Shown here piece by piece: positions 44,771 to 53,254 of a DNA stretch of 64,000 nucleotides. The position numbers were made by a program, and so were the translations under genes. The notes below the pieces were generated by a model. That model did no database searches, was not told the DNA's origin, and saw nothing but the letters and a program-made list of their open reading frames with translations. The stretch spans positions 1 to 64,000 of the forward strand of contig JBJLFR010000024.1 in assembly GCA_045565285.1 (NCBI GenBank), given 5' to 3'. Positions within the stretch are counted from its first letter, which is position 1, and every line of letters starts with the position of its first letter. This DNA comes from CACIIZ01 sp045565285. Lineage in GTDB: Bacteria > Pseudomonadota > Alphaproteobacteria > Rhodobacterales > Rhodobacteraceae.

Positions 44771-46225
44771 ATGTCTTCAATTGTTTTCAAATCTGCAAAG
44801 CAACATGCTACAGCAATACAGGAAAGGTCAATTAAAGCCATTGATCTTCTAGAAGCTTATTTTGAACAAATTGATAAATTCAATCCAGAAATAAATGCGG
44901 TAGTTTGGCAAGATAGAAAAGCTGCAAAAGAAACAGCCTGGCAGATTGACAAAGAAACAGCTACGGGTAAGTTTCGTGGTCCATTGCATGGCGTTCCTAT
45001 GACGGTTAAAGAGTCTTTTAACCTTTCAGGAGCACCTACTACCTGGGGAGATCCTAAAAATATTCATAATATTGCAACAACTGATAGCGATGCAGTAGCT
45101 AGACTGCGAAGTGCTGGTGCTATAGTTTTTGGCAAAACAAACGTGCCACTTGATCTTGTTGAATGGCAGACGTTCAATAAAATTTATGGCACAACAAATA
45201 ATCCCTGGGATCAAACCCGTACGCCTGGAGGTTCCTCCGGAGGATCAGCTGCTGCTCTATCGACTGGTATGACCACCCTTGAAGTTGGCAGTGATGCAGG
45301 CTCTTCAATAAGAAATCCAGCTCATTACTGTGGTGTTTTTGGTATGAAACCTACACATAAAGTCGTTTCATCTAAAGGTCAATGTATTGAAGAAATACAT
45401 TCAGAGTCAGATATTTCAGTGGTTGGCCCATTGGCAAGAACAGCTGAAGATTTAAAGCTTGCTTTTGAAGCTATAGGGGGTTTACGGGCAATAGAAGCAA
45501 CAGCATTTAAAAATCATTTACCAGCAGATGATAGAACCAAGTTGAGCCAATTTCGGATTGGATTAAAACTTAATGATCCAGAAAGCCCTGTTGATAATGA
45601 TTATCTAGATGAATTAGAGAAATTTGTAATAAATTTGGAAAATTCAGGTGCAAAAATAATTCGAAATAAATTACCTGATATTGATAACGAATTACACTTT
45701 ATGATTTACCTTAAGTTAGTAGGTGCATCTGATTCACCTCACTTTACAAAAGAGCAAATCAATGCACTTACCGAAGGTGTTAGGGAATTGAATAATGATA
45801 GTGTAAGCCGCATTTGTGGAACGCGATTTGAGGGTTTATCACTTCTTCATCGGGACTGGATTAACTTAAACAAACAACGAAATAGGCATAGATTAGCATT
45901 TGATACTTATTTTGAAGACATCGATATTCTTCTTGCTCCAGCTACTGGAACACCTGCATTTAAACATGATCAACAAGGTCCTCGCTTCCAAAGGTTCTTA
46001 AATATAAATGGTGAAAATCATCCAGAGATGGCACAACTCTATTGGTCGGGTTATTCAGGTGTTATTGGCTTACCAAGCGTTGTAGGCCCAATTGGACGTG
46101 TTAGAGGACTTCCTGTAGGATATCAAGCAATTGCAAGCCATGGTCGTGACTTCACAGCTTTAGCTTTTGCGGAAGCAGTAGAAAGAGAATTGGGAGGCTT
46201 TATTCCACCACCTTTATGTATTTAA
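44771..46225 (+). CDS. Amidase (amidase signature family)
   Basis: A Ser-cisSer-Lys hydrolase of 484 residues. The Lys is in MTVKESF (near residue 79), the Gly/Ser-rich signature is GGSSGGSAAAL, and the nucleophile serine lies in SDAGSSIRNPAHYCG. It hydrolyses a carboxylic amide, probably for nitrogen. The start at 44771 is chosen because GGAAGG lies about nine bases before it; an upstream in-frame ATG at 44756 overlaps that site. No GatB or GatC gene is near, so it is not the tRNA amidotransferase subunit. Confidence 0.92.
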   Translation: MSSIVFKSAKQHATAIQERSIKAIDLLEAYFEQIDKFNPEINAVVWQDRKAAKETAWQIDKETATGKFRGPLHGVPMTVKESFNLSGAPTTWGDPKNIHNIATTDSDAVARLRSAGAIVFGKTNVPLDLVEWQTFNKIYGTTNNPWDQTRTPGGSSGGSAAALSTGMTTLEVGSDAGSSIRNPAHYCGVFGMKPTHKVVSSKGQCIEEIHSESDISVVGPLARTAEDLKLAFEAIGGLRAIEATAFKNHLPADDRTKLSQFRIGLKLNDPESPVDNDYLDELEKFVINLENSGAKIIRNKLPDIDNELHFMIYLKLVGASDSPHFTKEQINALTEGVRELNNDSVSRICGTRFEGLSLLHRDWINLNKQRNRHRLAFDTYFEDIDILLAPATGTPAFKHDQQGPRFQRFLNINGENHPEMAQLYWSGYSGVIGLPSVVGPIGRVRGLPVGYQAIASHGRDFTALAFAEAVERELGGFIPPPLCI

Positions 46226-46418
46226 AAAAATAGAATAAAAATGATTTATGTAAACTTTGAAAAGCAACTATCAATGAAATTATATACTATAAAATTCGCT
46301 AATATTTTGTATTTTAAGTGAAGTAATTTGAATTAAAATACATTATAAATCAAATAAGTTACTCAAATATTATTACTCATTTTATTATAATTATATAAAT
46401 ACGAAAAGGTTAATAGAA

Positions 46419-47552
46419 TTGAAGAATTTAAACGAGTTATTTACACCATGCCTTATTTTAGACGAAAATAAGTTTTCAAAAAATATTGAACGACTAAAAT
46501 CAATAGTTGATCAGAAAAATATAAATTTTCGCCCTCACTTAAAAACTGCTAAATGTATTGAAATAACTAAAAGATTTTCTGAAGCATTTGGTAAACGTGC
46601 AATGGTTTCTACAATTGAAGAAATCGAAAAATTAAAAAATTGTGGGATTAATGATTTTTTATATTCTGTAGCAATAGTTCCAAATAAATTTGAAAGAATA
46701 GCTCAATGTTTATCAGAAGATTGTGAGATTTCCGTTTTAGTTGATGATATTTCTATTGCAAGAAAATTAGTGAATTTTTACAACCAAACAGGTCTAAAAA
46801 TAACAGCTTTGATTGAATTAGATCTGGATGGACATAGGTCAGGTGTGAAATCTAACTCAATTGAACAACTATATAGGATTGGTAAGTGTTTAGATAGTGA
46901 AGGTTTATTTAGAGGGGTTATGTCACATGCGGGCGAAAGCTATAATCTATCAAGTAGCAAAGATTTAAGAGAATGCGCTAGGAATGAAGCTGAACAAACT
47001 TTATTAGCTGTCTCAATTTTAAAAGAATTTTCTATTGAATGTGAACTTGTTACGATTGGATCAACACCAACAGCATTTTCAGATTATCATAATGACAAAA
47101 TTAATGAGTTGAGAGCTGGGGTATTTGTTTTTTTTGATTTAGTACAATCTGGTGTTGGTATTTGCAGTACTGAAGATATAGCACTTTCTGTTTTAACTTC
47201 TGTAATCAGTATAAATAAAAATATAGATGCAATTATTATTGATGCTGGCTGGATGGCATTATCAAGAGATATAGGAAATTCATTTCACAAGGTAGATTAT
47301 GGCTATGGACAGGTGTGTGATATTAATGGGAAAATAATTGAAGATTTAATAGTAGCTAATGTACAACAAGAGCACGGGATTATAAAAATAAGAAAGGGTA
47401 GTAAAGCTATACTACCCCAAATTAAGCAAGGAGATATGTTAAGAATTCTACCAAATCATGCATGTGCAACAGCATCTGCTCATAATAAATATCATGTTAT
47501 AAACGAGGAAAACAAAAATTATGAAATCTGGGATCGTTTTAATAATTGGTAG
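46419..47552 (+). CDS. D-threonine aldolase/D-serine dehydratase-like PLP enzyme
   Basis: A fold-type III PLP enzyme of 377 residues with an alanine-racemase-like N-terminal barrel. The PLP lysine is in RPHLKTAKC (about residues 35-43), and the C-terminal metal site pattern PNHACAT (His and Cys) matches the D-threonine aldolase/DSD1 group. It would act on a D-beta-hydroxy amino acid. The start is a TTG, supported by AAAAGGT eight bases upstream. It follows the amidase by about 190 bp on the same strand, possibly under its own promoter. Confidence 0.85.
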   Translation: MKNLNELFTPCLILDENKFSKNIERLKSIVDQKNINFRPHLKTAKCIEITKRFSEAFGKRAMVSTIEEIEKLKNCGINDFLYSVAIVPNKFERIAQCLSEDCEISVLVDDISIARKLVNFYNQTGLKITALIELDLDGHRSGVKSNSIEQLYRIGKCLDSEGLFRGVMSHAGESYNLSSSKDLRECARNEAEQTLLAVSILKEFSIECELVTIGSTPTAFSDYHNDKINELRAGVFVFFDLVQSGVGICSTEDIALSVLTSVISINKNIDAIIIDAGWMALSRDIGNSFHKVDYGYGQVCDINGKIIEDLIVANVQQEHGIIKIRKGSKAILPQIKQGDMLRILPNHACATASAHNKYHVINEENKNYEIWDRFNNW

Positions 47553-47669
47553 TTTTTATTTTAATTTTGCAAATATTAATTTTTAATCTTAGTTTCAAAT
47601 AAATTATTGTGTTTACAATATTTAAATCTTAATTAGTTTTTTACTGTAGAATAATTGTTAATCAAAAAA

Positions 47670-48182
47670 ATGCATGAAACAGAAGATAATCAAGACCAAA
47701 AATATAGTTTTTTAGCAAAGTTTTTCCACTGGGGTTTTGTATTTTTATTTGGGTACGGAATATTTAAACAAGTGGATAATATTGAACAATTAGAAGATAT
47801 TTCTCTTCTCAAATCTGAGATATTATTTGCTTCAATTTTTTTGTTTTTTTTAATTTTACGCTTTTTTTATATGAAAAAAACACAAACAACTTCTTTGCCA
47901 GCAAAAACTCCAAAATCACAAAAGTTTGTCGCAAAATTAGTTCACTACTCTCTATATATATGTCTAACTTCTATATGTATTTCAGGATTAATGATAGGAC
48001 TTTTCTTTTGGTTAGGATTAAAAAATGGAATATTAATTGAGTTTATAATTTCATTACATGAAAATTCAATTTTCATAATTTACTGGTTGATTGCAATTCA
48101 TATTTTTGCTGCTTTATTTCATAGAGTTAGAAGCGACGGTGTATGGAATTCAATGGTACCTATATTGAAAGAAAAAAAATAA
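47670..48182 (+). CDS. Cytochrome b561-family protein
   Basis: A 170-residue membrane protein with four helices. Conserved histidines for b-type haem are in KFFHWGF, LVHYSLY and a double site in the last helix (AIHIFAALFHR). Bacterial b561 proteins of this type oxidise quinol or pass electrons, some to superoxide. I chose ATG 47670 over the upstream TTG at 47655. It stands between the PLP enzyme and a convergent small gene. Confidence 0.85.
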   Translation: MHETEDNQDQKYSFLAKFFHWGFVFLFGYGIFKQVDNIEQLEDISLLKSEILFASIFLFFLILRFFYMKKTQTTSLPAKTPKSQKFVAKLVHYSLYICLTSICISGLMIGLFFWLGLKNGILIEFIISLHENSIFIIYWLIAIHIFAALFHRVRSDGVWNSMVPILKEKK

Positions 48183-48196
48183 TTTAATCTAAAATA

Positions 48197-48484
48197 CTAA
48201 TCATTTTCCAAGAAAGCTAATTGATTTCCGACTTCTTCTCTTATCATAATTGTTGATGCTTCTTTACTAGATTCTTCCCTAGCCTCTCTGTGTATTTCTT
48301 TGGATTCTACGTAACCTTTTTCTGATTTATAAATTACTAATGCACCATGAGTGAAATTATCGATCTTCCACCAGTGAACTTCTTTCACATTCGGATTTGT
48401 TCCTTTAAAGCTTGCTAACAAATTTTGCATCTTTTCATTGTTGATTTTATTTTCGTGCTTCCAAGTTGTACTAACATAAAACAT
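48197..48484 (-). CDS. Hypothetical protein, 95 residues
   Basis: A soluble acidic protein that starts MFYVSTTWKHENK and ends in a helix-rich segment (EIHREAREESSKEASTIMIREEVG). The ATG at 48484 is preferred over the upstream one at 48499 because TGAGGAT sits nine bases before it. The strand-helix-strand start resembles small dimeric alpha-beta barrel proteins, like the genes at 35855 and 36298, but no family is recognised. It converges with the b561 gene. Confidence 0.6.
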   Translation of the reverse strand: MFYVSTTWKHENKINNEKMQNLLASFKGTNPNVKEVHWWKIDNFTHGALVIYKSEKGYVESKEIHREAREESSKEASTIMIREEVGNQLAFLEND

Positions 48485-48693
48485 ATCTTTTATCCTCATA
48501 ATTTTCCAAGTTTAAATTTATTAGAAATGCAATTTAATTATTTATAATTGTATTACAGATGAAATGAATAATACTAATAAAAACGTAAACTTTGTATTTT
48601 TATTTATTAAATTACTTTAATAGTTGTAAGTAATACTATATAAAAAAACGAAATTTTCTTTTTTAATTTAAATACAGGATAGGAGATAAAAAA

Positions 48694-49275
48694 ATGTTAA
48701 GTTTCAAATCAAATTCTCTTAGTTGGATCGAGCTAGTAACTAATAAATTAAATAAAAACAAAATTTTTAATTTAGTTAATATAAGCACTGTTTTATTTGG
48801 GAGTATCATATTAATTATTTCAGCTAAAATTAAGGTGGATTTATATCCAGTTCCTATGACTTTACAACCATTAGCAGTTTTAATGATTGGTATGCTTTTT
48901 GGTAGAAATTTAGCCATAGCAACAATTGGTTTATATATTTTAGAAGGAATTGCTGGCTTTCCTGTATTTGCTTACGGAGGTGGCTTGTTATATCTCTTTG
49001 GTCCAACAGGTGGATTTATATTCGGATTTTTTATTGCAGGTTTGGTTTTAGGTGAGTTAGCTGATCGAGATTGGGGTAGAAATATCTTGTCTTCAATATT
49101 TTGTATGATGTTGGGAATGTTCATAATTTATTTCTTTGGAATTTTGCAATTGTCAGCCATCAAAGGTTTTACATTTGCAATAATTAAAGGTTTTTATCCA
49201 TTTTTAGTGGGTGACTTGTATAAACTTCTTGTTGCTGGAATTTTGGTACCTTTCATATGGAGATTAGCTAAATAG
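48694..49275 (+). CDS. bioY: Biotin transporter BioY
   Basis: BioY is the substrate-binding membrane subunit for biotin uptake and can work alone or with an ECF ATPase. The 193 residues form about six helices with the family signature VPMTLQPLAVLMIGMLFG (about 53-70) and the GFPVFAYGGGLLYLFGPTGGF segment. AGGAG lies upstream of the ATG. No EcfA/EcfT and no bio synthesis genes are in the window. Together with the ligase gene birA at 7450-8241 it points to use of imported biotin. Confidence 0.93.
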   Translation: MLSFKSNSLSWIELVTNKLNKNKIFNLVNISTVLFGSIILIISAKIKVDLYPVPMTLQPLAVLMIGMLFGRNLAIATIGLYILEGIAGFPVFAYGGGLLYLFGPTGGFIFGFFIAGLVLGELADRDWGRNILSSIFCMMLGMFIIYFFGILQLSAIKGFTFAIIKGFYPFLVGDLYKLLVAGILVPFIWRLAK

Positions 49276-49392
49276 AAAAATCATCTAATTATTAATTTTA
49301 ATATTATTATAATTTGGGATCTAATAACTATTAGATCCCTACTTTTTTAATTTGGTAGGCATTTTCTAACTTTTATATAGTTTTGAATAAAA

Positions 49393-50274
49393 ATGAAAAA
49401 TATGAAAAATACATCCACCGGGGTGATTTTTATGATACTCACTATATTCTTTTTTTCTATAATGAATGCTACAGCTAAAGGTTTTACAACTTACTATCCA
49501 ATAATAGAGATTGTGTGGGTAAGATATCTAAGCCAAACAGTTTTCACCACATTTATTTTTTTACCAAATTTAAACAAAATTGTAAAAACAAGAAAAATAA
49601 AGCTTCATCTTTTTAGATCATTACTTTTATTTTGTGCAACAATATCAATGTTTTCTGGATTTAAGTATCTAACTTTAGTTTCAACAATTACTATTTTTCA
49701 AATTGGTCCCCTAGTGATTGTTATTTTTTCAGTAATTTTTCTGAAAGAAACAGTAGGTTATCGTAGATGGATAAGTGTTATTGTTGGATTTAGTGGTGCT
49801 TTATTAATTCTAAAACCTGGAACTGATATGTTTTCTGTATTTGGGTTTTTTCCAATTTTAGCTGCAATTTTTTATGCAGGATATGCAGTTTCTACCAGGA
49901 GACTAGGTAAAGAAGAAGATCCTCAAACCAACTTTTTTTATACCTCATTAGTTGGAACATTAATCTCTACCATTATTCTTATTCCATTTTTTGAACCAAT
50001 TGCCATAAAGGATTTTCTTTTGTTTTCCATCTTGGGAGTTTTTGGAGGATTAGGACATTTTTGTTTTATTCTTGCATTAAGAAAATCTGAAGCCTCTTTT
50101 CTTGCGCCTTTTACATATGTTGATTTAATATTTGCCACAATCTTGGGAATATTATTTTTTTCAGAATTCCCAGATGTTTATGTAATATTTGGTGCAATTG
50201 TAATTGTGTCGGCTGGAATATACACATGGCATAGAGAAAATGTAACCTTGAAAAACAACCTAAAATTTACTTAA
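49393..50274 (+). CDS. EamA/DMT-family transporter
   Basis: A 10-helix drug/metabolite transporter of 293 residues with two EamA repeats. The first repeat has MNATAKGFTTYYPIIEIVWVRY and the second PILAAIFYAGYAVSTRRLG. It ends in a short charged cytoplasmic tail. Substrate unknown; family members export metabolites or amino acids. It stands alone between bioY and the convergent ABC exporter. Confidence 0.9.
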   Translation: MKNMKNTSTGVIFMILTIFFFSIMNATAKGFTTYYPIIEIVWVRYLSQTVFTTFIFLPNLNKIVKTRKIKLHLFRSLLLFCATISMFSGFKYLTLVSTITIFQIGPLVIVIFSVIFLKETVGYRRWISVIVGFSGALLILKPGTDMFSVFGFFPILAAIFYAGYAVSTRRLGKEEDPQTNFFYTSLVGTLISTIILIPFFEPIAIKDFLLFSILGVFGGLGHFCFILALRKSEASFLAPFTYVDLIFATILGILFFSEFPDVYVIFGAIVIVSAGIYTWHRENVTLKNNLKFT

Positions 50275-50320
50275 GAGCACAAAAATAAAATTATATTGTA
50301 AGTGTGTAATTCTAAATTTC

Positions 50321-52174
50321 CTATAAAGTGGGCAAAAAGCCACCTGATTGTAGAGACCAAAGTTTTGAATAATGACCTCCCTTCTTAATAAGACTTTTAT
50401 GGGTTCCCATTTCAATAACCTTACCATGCTCCATGACTATCAACCGATCAAGCTTATTGATAGTGGATAATCTATGAGCAATGACTAGAGCCGTTTTATC
50501 ATGCAAAATGTTATTTAACTGGTTCTGGATTGCAGATTCTATTTCACTATCTAAAGCACTTGTTGCTTCATCCAGAATAAGAATTGGTGCATTTTTTAAT
50601 AAAACTCTTGCTATTGCAATTCTTTGCCTTTGCCCGCCAGATAGTCGCACACCTCTCTCTCCAACAAATGCAGAAAAACCTTTTCTTCCATCTTTATCCT
50701 CTAACTCATTAATAAATTCATAAGCCTCTGCTTTTTTTGCAGCTTGGTATATTTCACTCCTTGAGGATGAAGGGTTTCCATAAGCAATATTTTCATAAAT
50801 TGAGCGATTAAGAAGAGCAGTCTCTTGAGTTACAACTCCAATTTGTGATCTTAAAGATTCTTGTGTTACTTTAGAGATATCTTGACTGTCAATTAGAATT
50901 TTTCCTGAATCTACATCATAAAACCTTAACAATAAATTTAAAATGGAACTTTTTCCTGCCCCCGATTTTCCAACTAAACCAACTTTTTCCCCATGACTAA
51001 TTTTAAGTGACAATTCCTCAAATAAACCACCAGGTTTACCATAGTTAAATTTAACTTTTTCAAAATTTATTTCACCACCATTTATAGTCAATTCTGTAGC
51101 ATTATTGGCATCAATAACTTTTGGTTTCTGCGATATTGTAAGCCTACCTTCATCTATGGTGCCAATATTCTCAAATAAATAGCTTACTTCCCACATAATC
51201 CACCAAGACATTTCAGAAATTCTCAATGTTAAAGGTAATGAAGCGGCCACTACCCCTGCTCCAATGTTACCATTTCCTAATAAATATAAACCTAATCCTA
51301 AAGTTCCTATAATAAGTAATGCATTAGCAAAAGACATAAGAACATTCATAATAAATGAAATTCTCATAACTTTTGCCCATCCAAAATTAAAATCATCAAT
51401 AGAGTCAGCAGCTCCTAATTGCTCATAATTTTTTCGTGCAAATAATTTGATAAGATTAATATTAGCATAGGAATCTACAATTCGACCTGTCATTTTACTC
51501 CTTAGCAAAGAATGTTGATGACTTAATTCACGAACCTTTGGCATAAGAAAAAATAAAATTATAAGGAATATTGCTAACCATACCAAACTAGGTAAAGTAA
51601 TCATAAAACTAGAATAGCCTAAAACAGATATAGTACCGCCGAAGTATAGTGAAATATATAAAATGGCTTCTAGAAATTTCATAGCTACACCACGAACAGC
51701 TTGACCAGTTTCGATAACTCTATTTGCTAATCTTCCTGATAATTCACTTGAAAAATACCCAACATCTAACCCTAGTACATTCAAATGACTTTGCCATCGT
51801 ACGATATTTGCAAATCCTGTCATTATAGCCATATCCATTAGTGCTTGACTTAAAGATTGCAATGAAGGTCGTATAATTAAAAAAAATAAACCAAAACCTA
51901 TTAAAAATTTAAATTCCTCTTCAATTATTAATTGAACATCCCCCACTTCAATTATTCTGCTAATAATATAACCAAAGATCACTGGAACAGCTAAATCCAT
52001 AATAACTTCCAGAAATTTAAGTAAAAATACTGAAAATAAGGTAAGTCTGATTTGTGAACAATAAAACCAAATAAATTGTGCTATTTTTTTTGGTGGATTT
52101 GTTTTAAACCCAAACTTCATTGGATCAGTTAATCGTTCAAAAAAATTTAATTTATGCTTTGATCTGTTTATCAT
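50321..52174 (-). CDS. ABC exporter, fused permease and ATPase
   Basis: A half-size type I exporter of 617 residues, probably a homodimer. The N-terminal part has six helices (about 35-330). The ATPase domain shows Walker A GKSGAGKSSILN, Q-loop QETALLN, signature VRLSGGQRQRIAIARV, Walker B ILILDEATSAL and the switch His in VIAHRLST. It is MsbA/lipid A or multidrug-like; the substrate cannot be told. Divergent from kdsA with about 190 bp between, so a link to lipopolysaccharide export is possible but weak. Confidence 0.92.
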   Translation of the reverse strand: MINRSKHKLNFFERLTDPMKFGFKTNPPKKIAQFIWFYCSQIRLTLFSVFLLKFLEVIMDLAVPVIFGYIISRIIEVGDVQLIIEEEFKFLIGFGLFFLIIRPSLQSLSQALMDMAIMTGFANIVRWQSHLNVLGLDVGYFSSELSGRLANRVIETGQAVRGVAMKFLEAILYISLYFGGTISVLGYSSFMITLPSLVWLAIFLIILFFLMPKVRELSHQHSLLRSKMTGRIVDSYANINLIKLFARKNYEQLGAADSIDDFNFGWAKVMRISFIMNVLMSFANALLIIGTLGLGLYLLGNGNIGAGVVAASLPLTLRISEMSWWIMWEVSYLFENIGTIDEGRLTISQKPKVIDANNATELTINGGEINFEKVKFNYGKPGGLFEELSLKISHGEKVGLVGKSGAGKSSILNLLLRFYDVDSGKILIDSQDISKVTQESLRSQIGVVTQETALLNRSIYENIAYGNPSSSRSEIYQAAKKAEAYEFINELEDKDGRKGFSAFVGERGVRLSGGQRQRIAIARVLLKNAPILILDEATSALDSEIESAIQNQLNNILHDKTALVIAHRLSTINKLDRLIVMEHGKVIEMGTHKSLIKKGGHYSKLWSLQSGGFLPTL

Positions 52175-52366
52175 TTATAATTATCAATATACTTTCTTGA
52201 AAAATTATGTTCAGAAATAAAAAATGTTATTTTAATAAATAAATTAAAAAAAAATATACTTTAAAGTTAAAATTTCTTGATTTTATTTATTCGTAAAGAA
52301 AGTATGGATATAGATAAAAAAAAACTTTAGATCAACTAGAAAAATTAGAAATAAAATTAATTCAAA

Positions 52367-53254
52367 ATGGTTAAGCAAAAAATAATAAATTTAAAAAATA
52401 TAAATATTGGGGGTTCAAATCCTATAGTTTTTATACTGGGTCCATGCCAAATAGAAAATAGAGATCATGCTTTAATGGTTGCTGAAAAAATATCGAATAT
52501 TTGTGAAAAATTCAGTGCTAAATTTATATTTAAATCAAGTTATGATAAAGGTAATAGATCATCAATTAACTCAACAAGAGGTGTAGGTCTAGAAGAAGGC
52601 CTGAAAATCTTACAAGAAATTTCTGAAAATTTTGATTGCCCAACTATAACTGACGTTCATGAACCTTATCAATGTAAAATTGTAGCGGAAGTAGTGGATA
52701 TTCTTCAAATTCCTGCATTTTTGTCCAGACAAACAGATCTATTATTGGCAGCTGGGGAGACTCATAAGCCAATTAATGTTAAAAAAGGCCAGTTTTTATC
52801 TCCTAAAGATATGGCTAAAGTAGCCGAAAAAATATCCAGTACTGGAAATGATAAAATTATGCTTTGTGAAAGAGGCACAACATTTGGCTATAATACGTTA
52901 GTTAATGATTTCAGAGCCTTGGATATAATGGCAGAAACAGGTTATCCAGTTATTTTTGATGCTACGCATTCCGTACAACAACCTAGCTTATTAGGGGAAA
53001 AGTCTGGTGGTGAAAGAAAGTTTGTCCCAACTTTATCTAGGGCTGCATGTGCAATTGGGGTTAGCGGTTTATTTATAGAAACTCATGAAAACCCTGATGA
53101 AGCACCTAGTGACGGTGCAAATATGCTAGATATTAATGATTTAGCTAAATTAATTCCAACTTTATTATCCTTTGATAATATGGTTAAAAACAATAAATTA
53201 AATTTAAATATTTTTAGGAGTATCGATGAAAAATACCAAGACAGTTTTAATTGA
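52367..53254 (+). CDS. kdsA: 3-deoxy-8-phosphooctulonate (KDO-8-P) synthase
   Basis: Condenses arabinose 5-phosphate with phosphoenolpyruvate to make KDO-8-P for lipopolysaccharide. The 295 residues show ILGPCQIENRDHA, FKSSYDKGNRSS, TDVHEPYQ, QIPAFLSRQTDLL and DATHSVQQPS, all diagnostic. Its last 29 bases overlap the start of the IlvD/Edd-family gene in another frame. Confidence 0.96.
   Translation: MVKQKIINLKNINIGGSNPIVFILGPCQIENRDHALMVAEKISNICEKFSAKFIFKSSYDKGNRSSINSTRGVGLEEGLKILQEISENFDCPTITDVHEPYQCKIVAEVVDILQIPAFLSRQTDLLLAAGETHKPINVKKGQFLSPKDMAKVAEKISSTGNDKIMLCERGTTFGYNTLVNDFRALDIMAETGYPVIFDATHSVQQPSLLGEKSGGERKFVPTLSRAACAIGVSGLFIETHENPDEAPSDGANMLDINDLAKLIPTLLSFDNMVKNNKLNLNIFRSIDEKYQDSFN

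Noticed and set aside
44635..44841. Minus-strand ORF of 68 residues upstream of the amidase
   Set aside because: It overlaps the amidase start region in antisense and its hydrophobic low-complexity end is typical of AT-rich intergenic DNA.
48500..48693. BioR operator upstream of bioY
   Set aside because: No TTATCTATAA-like palindrome was found; only a loose GTATTA/TAATAC pair is present.
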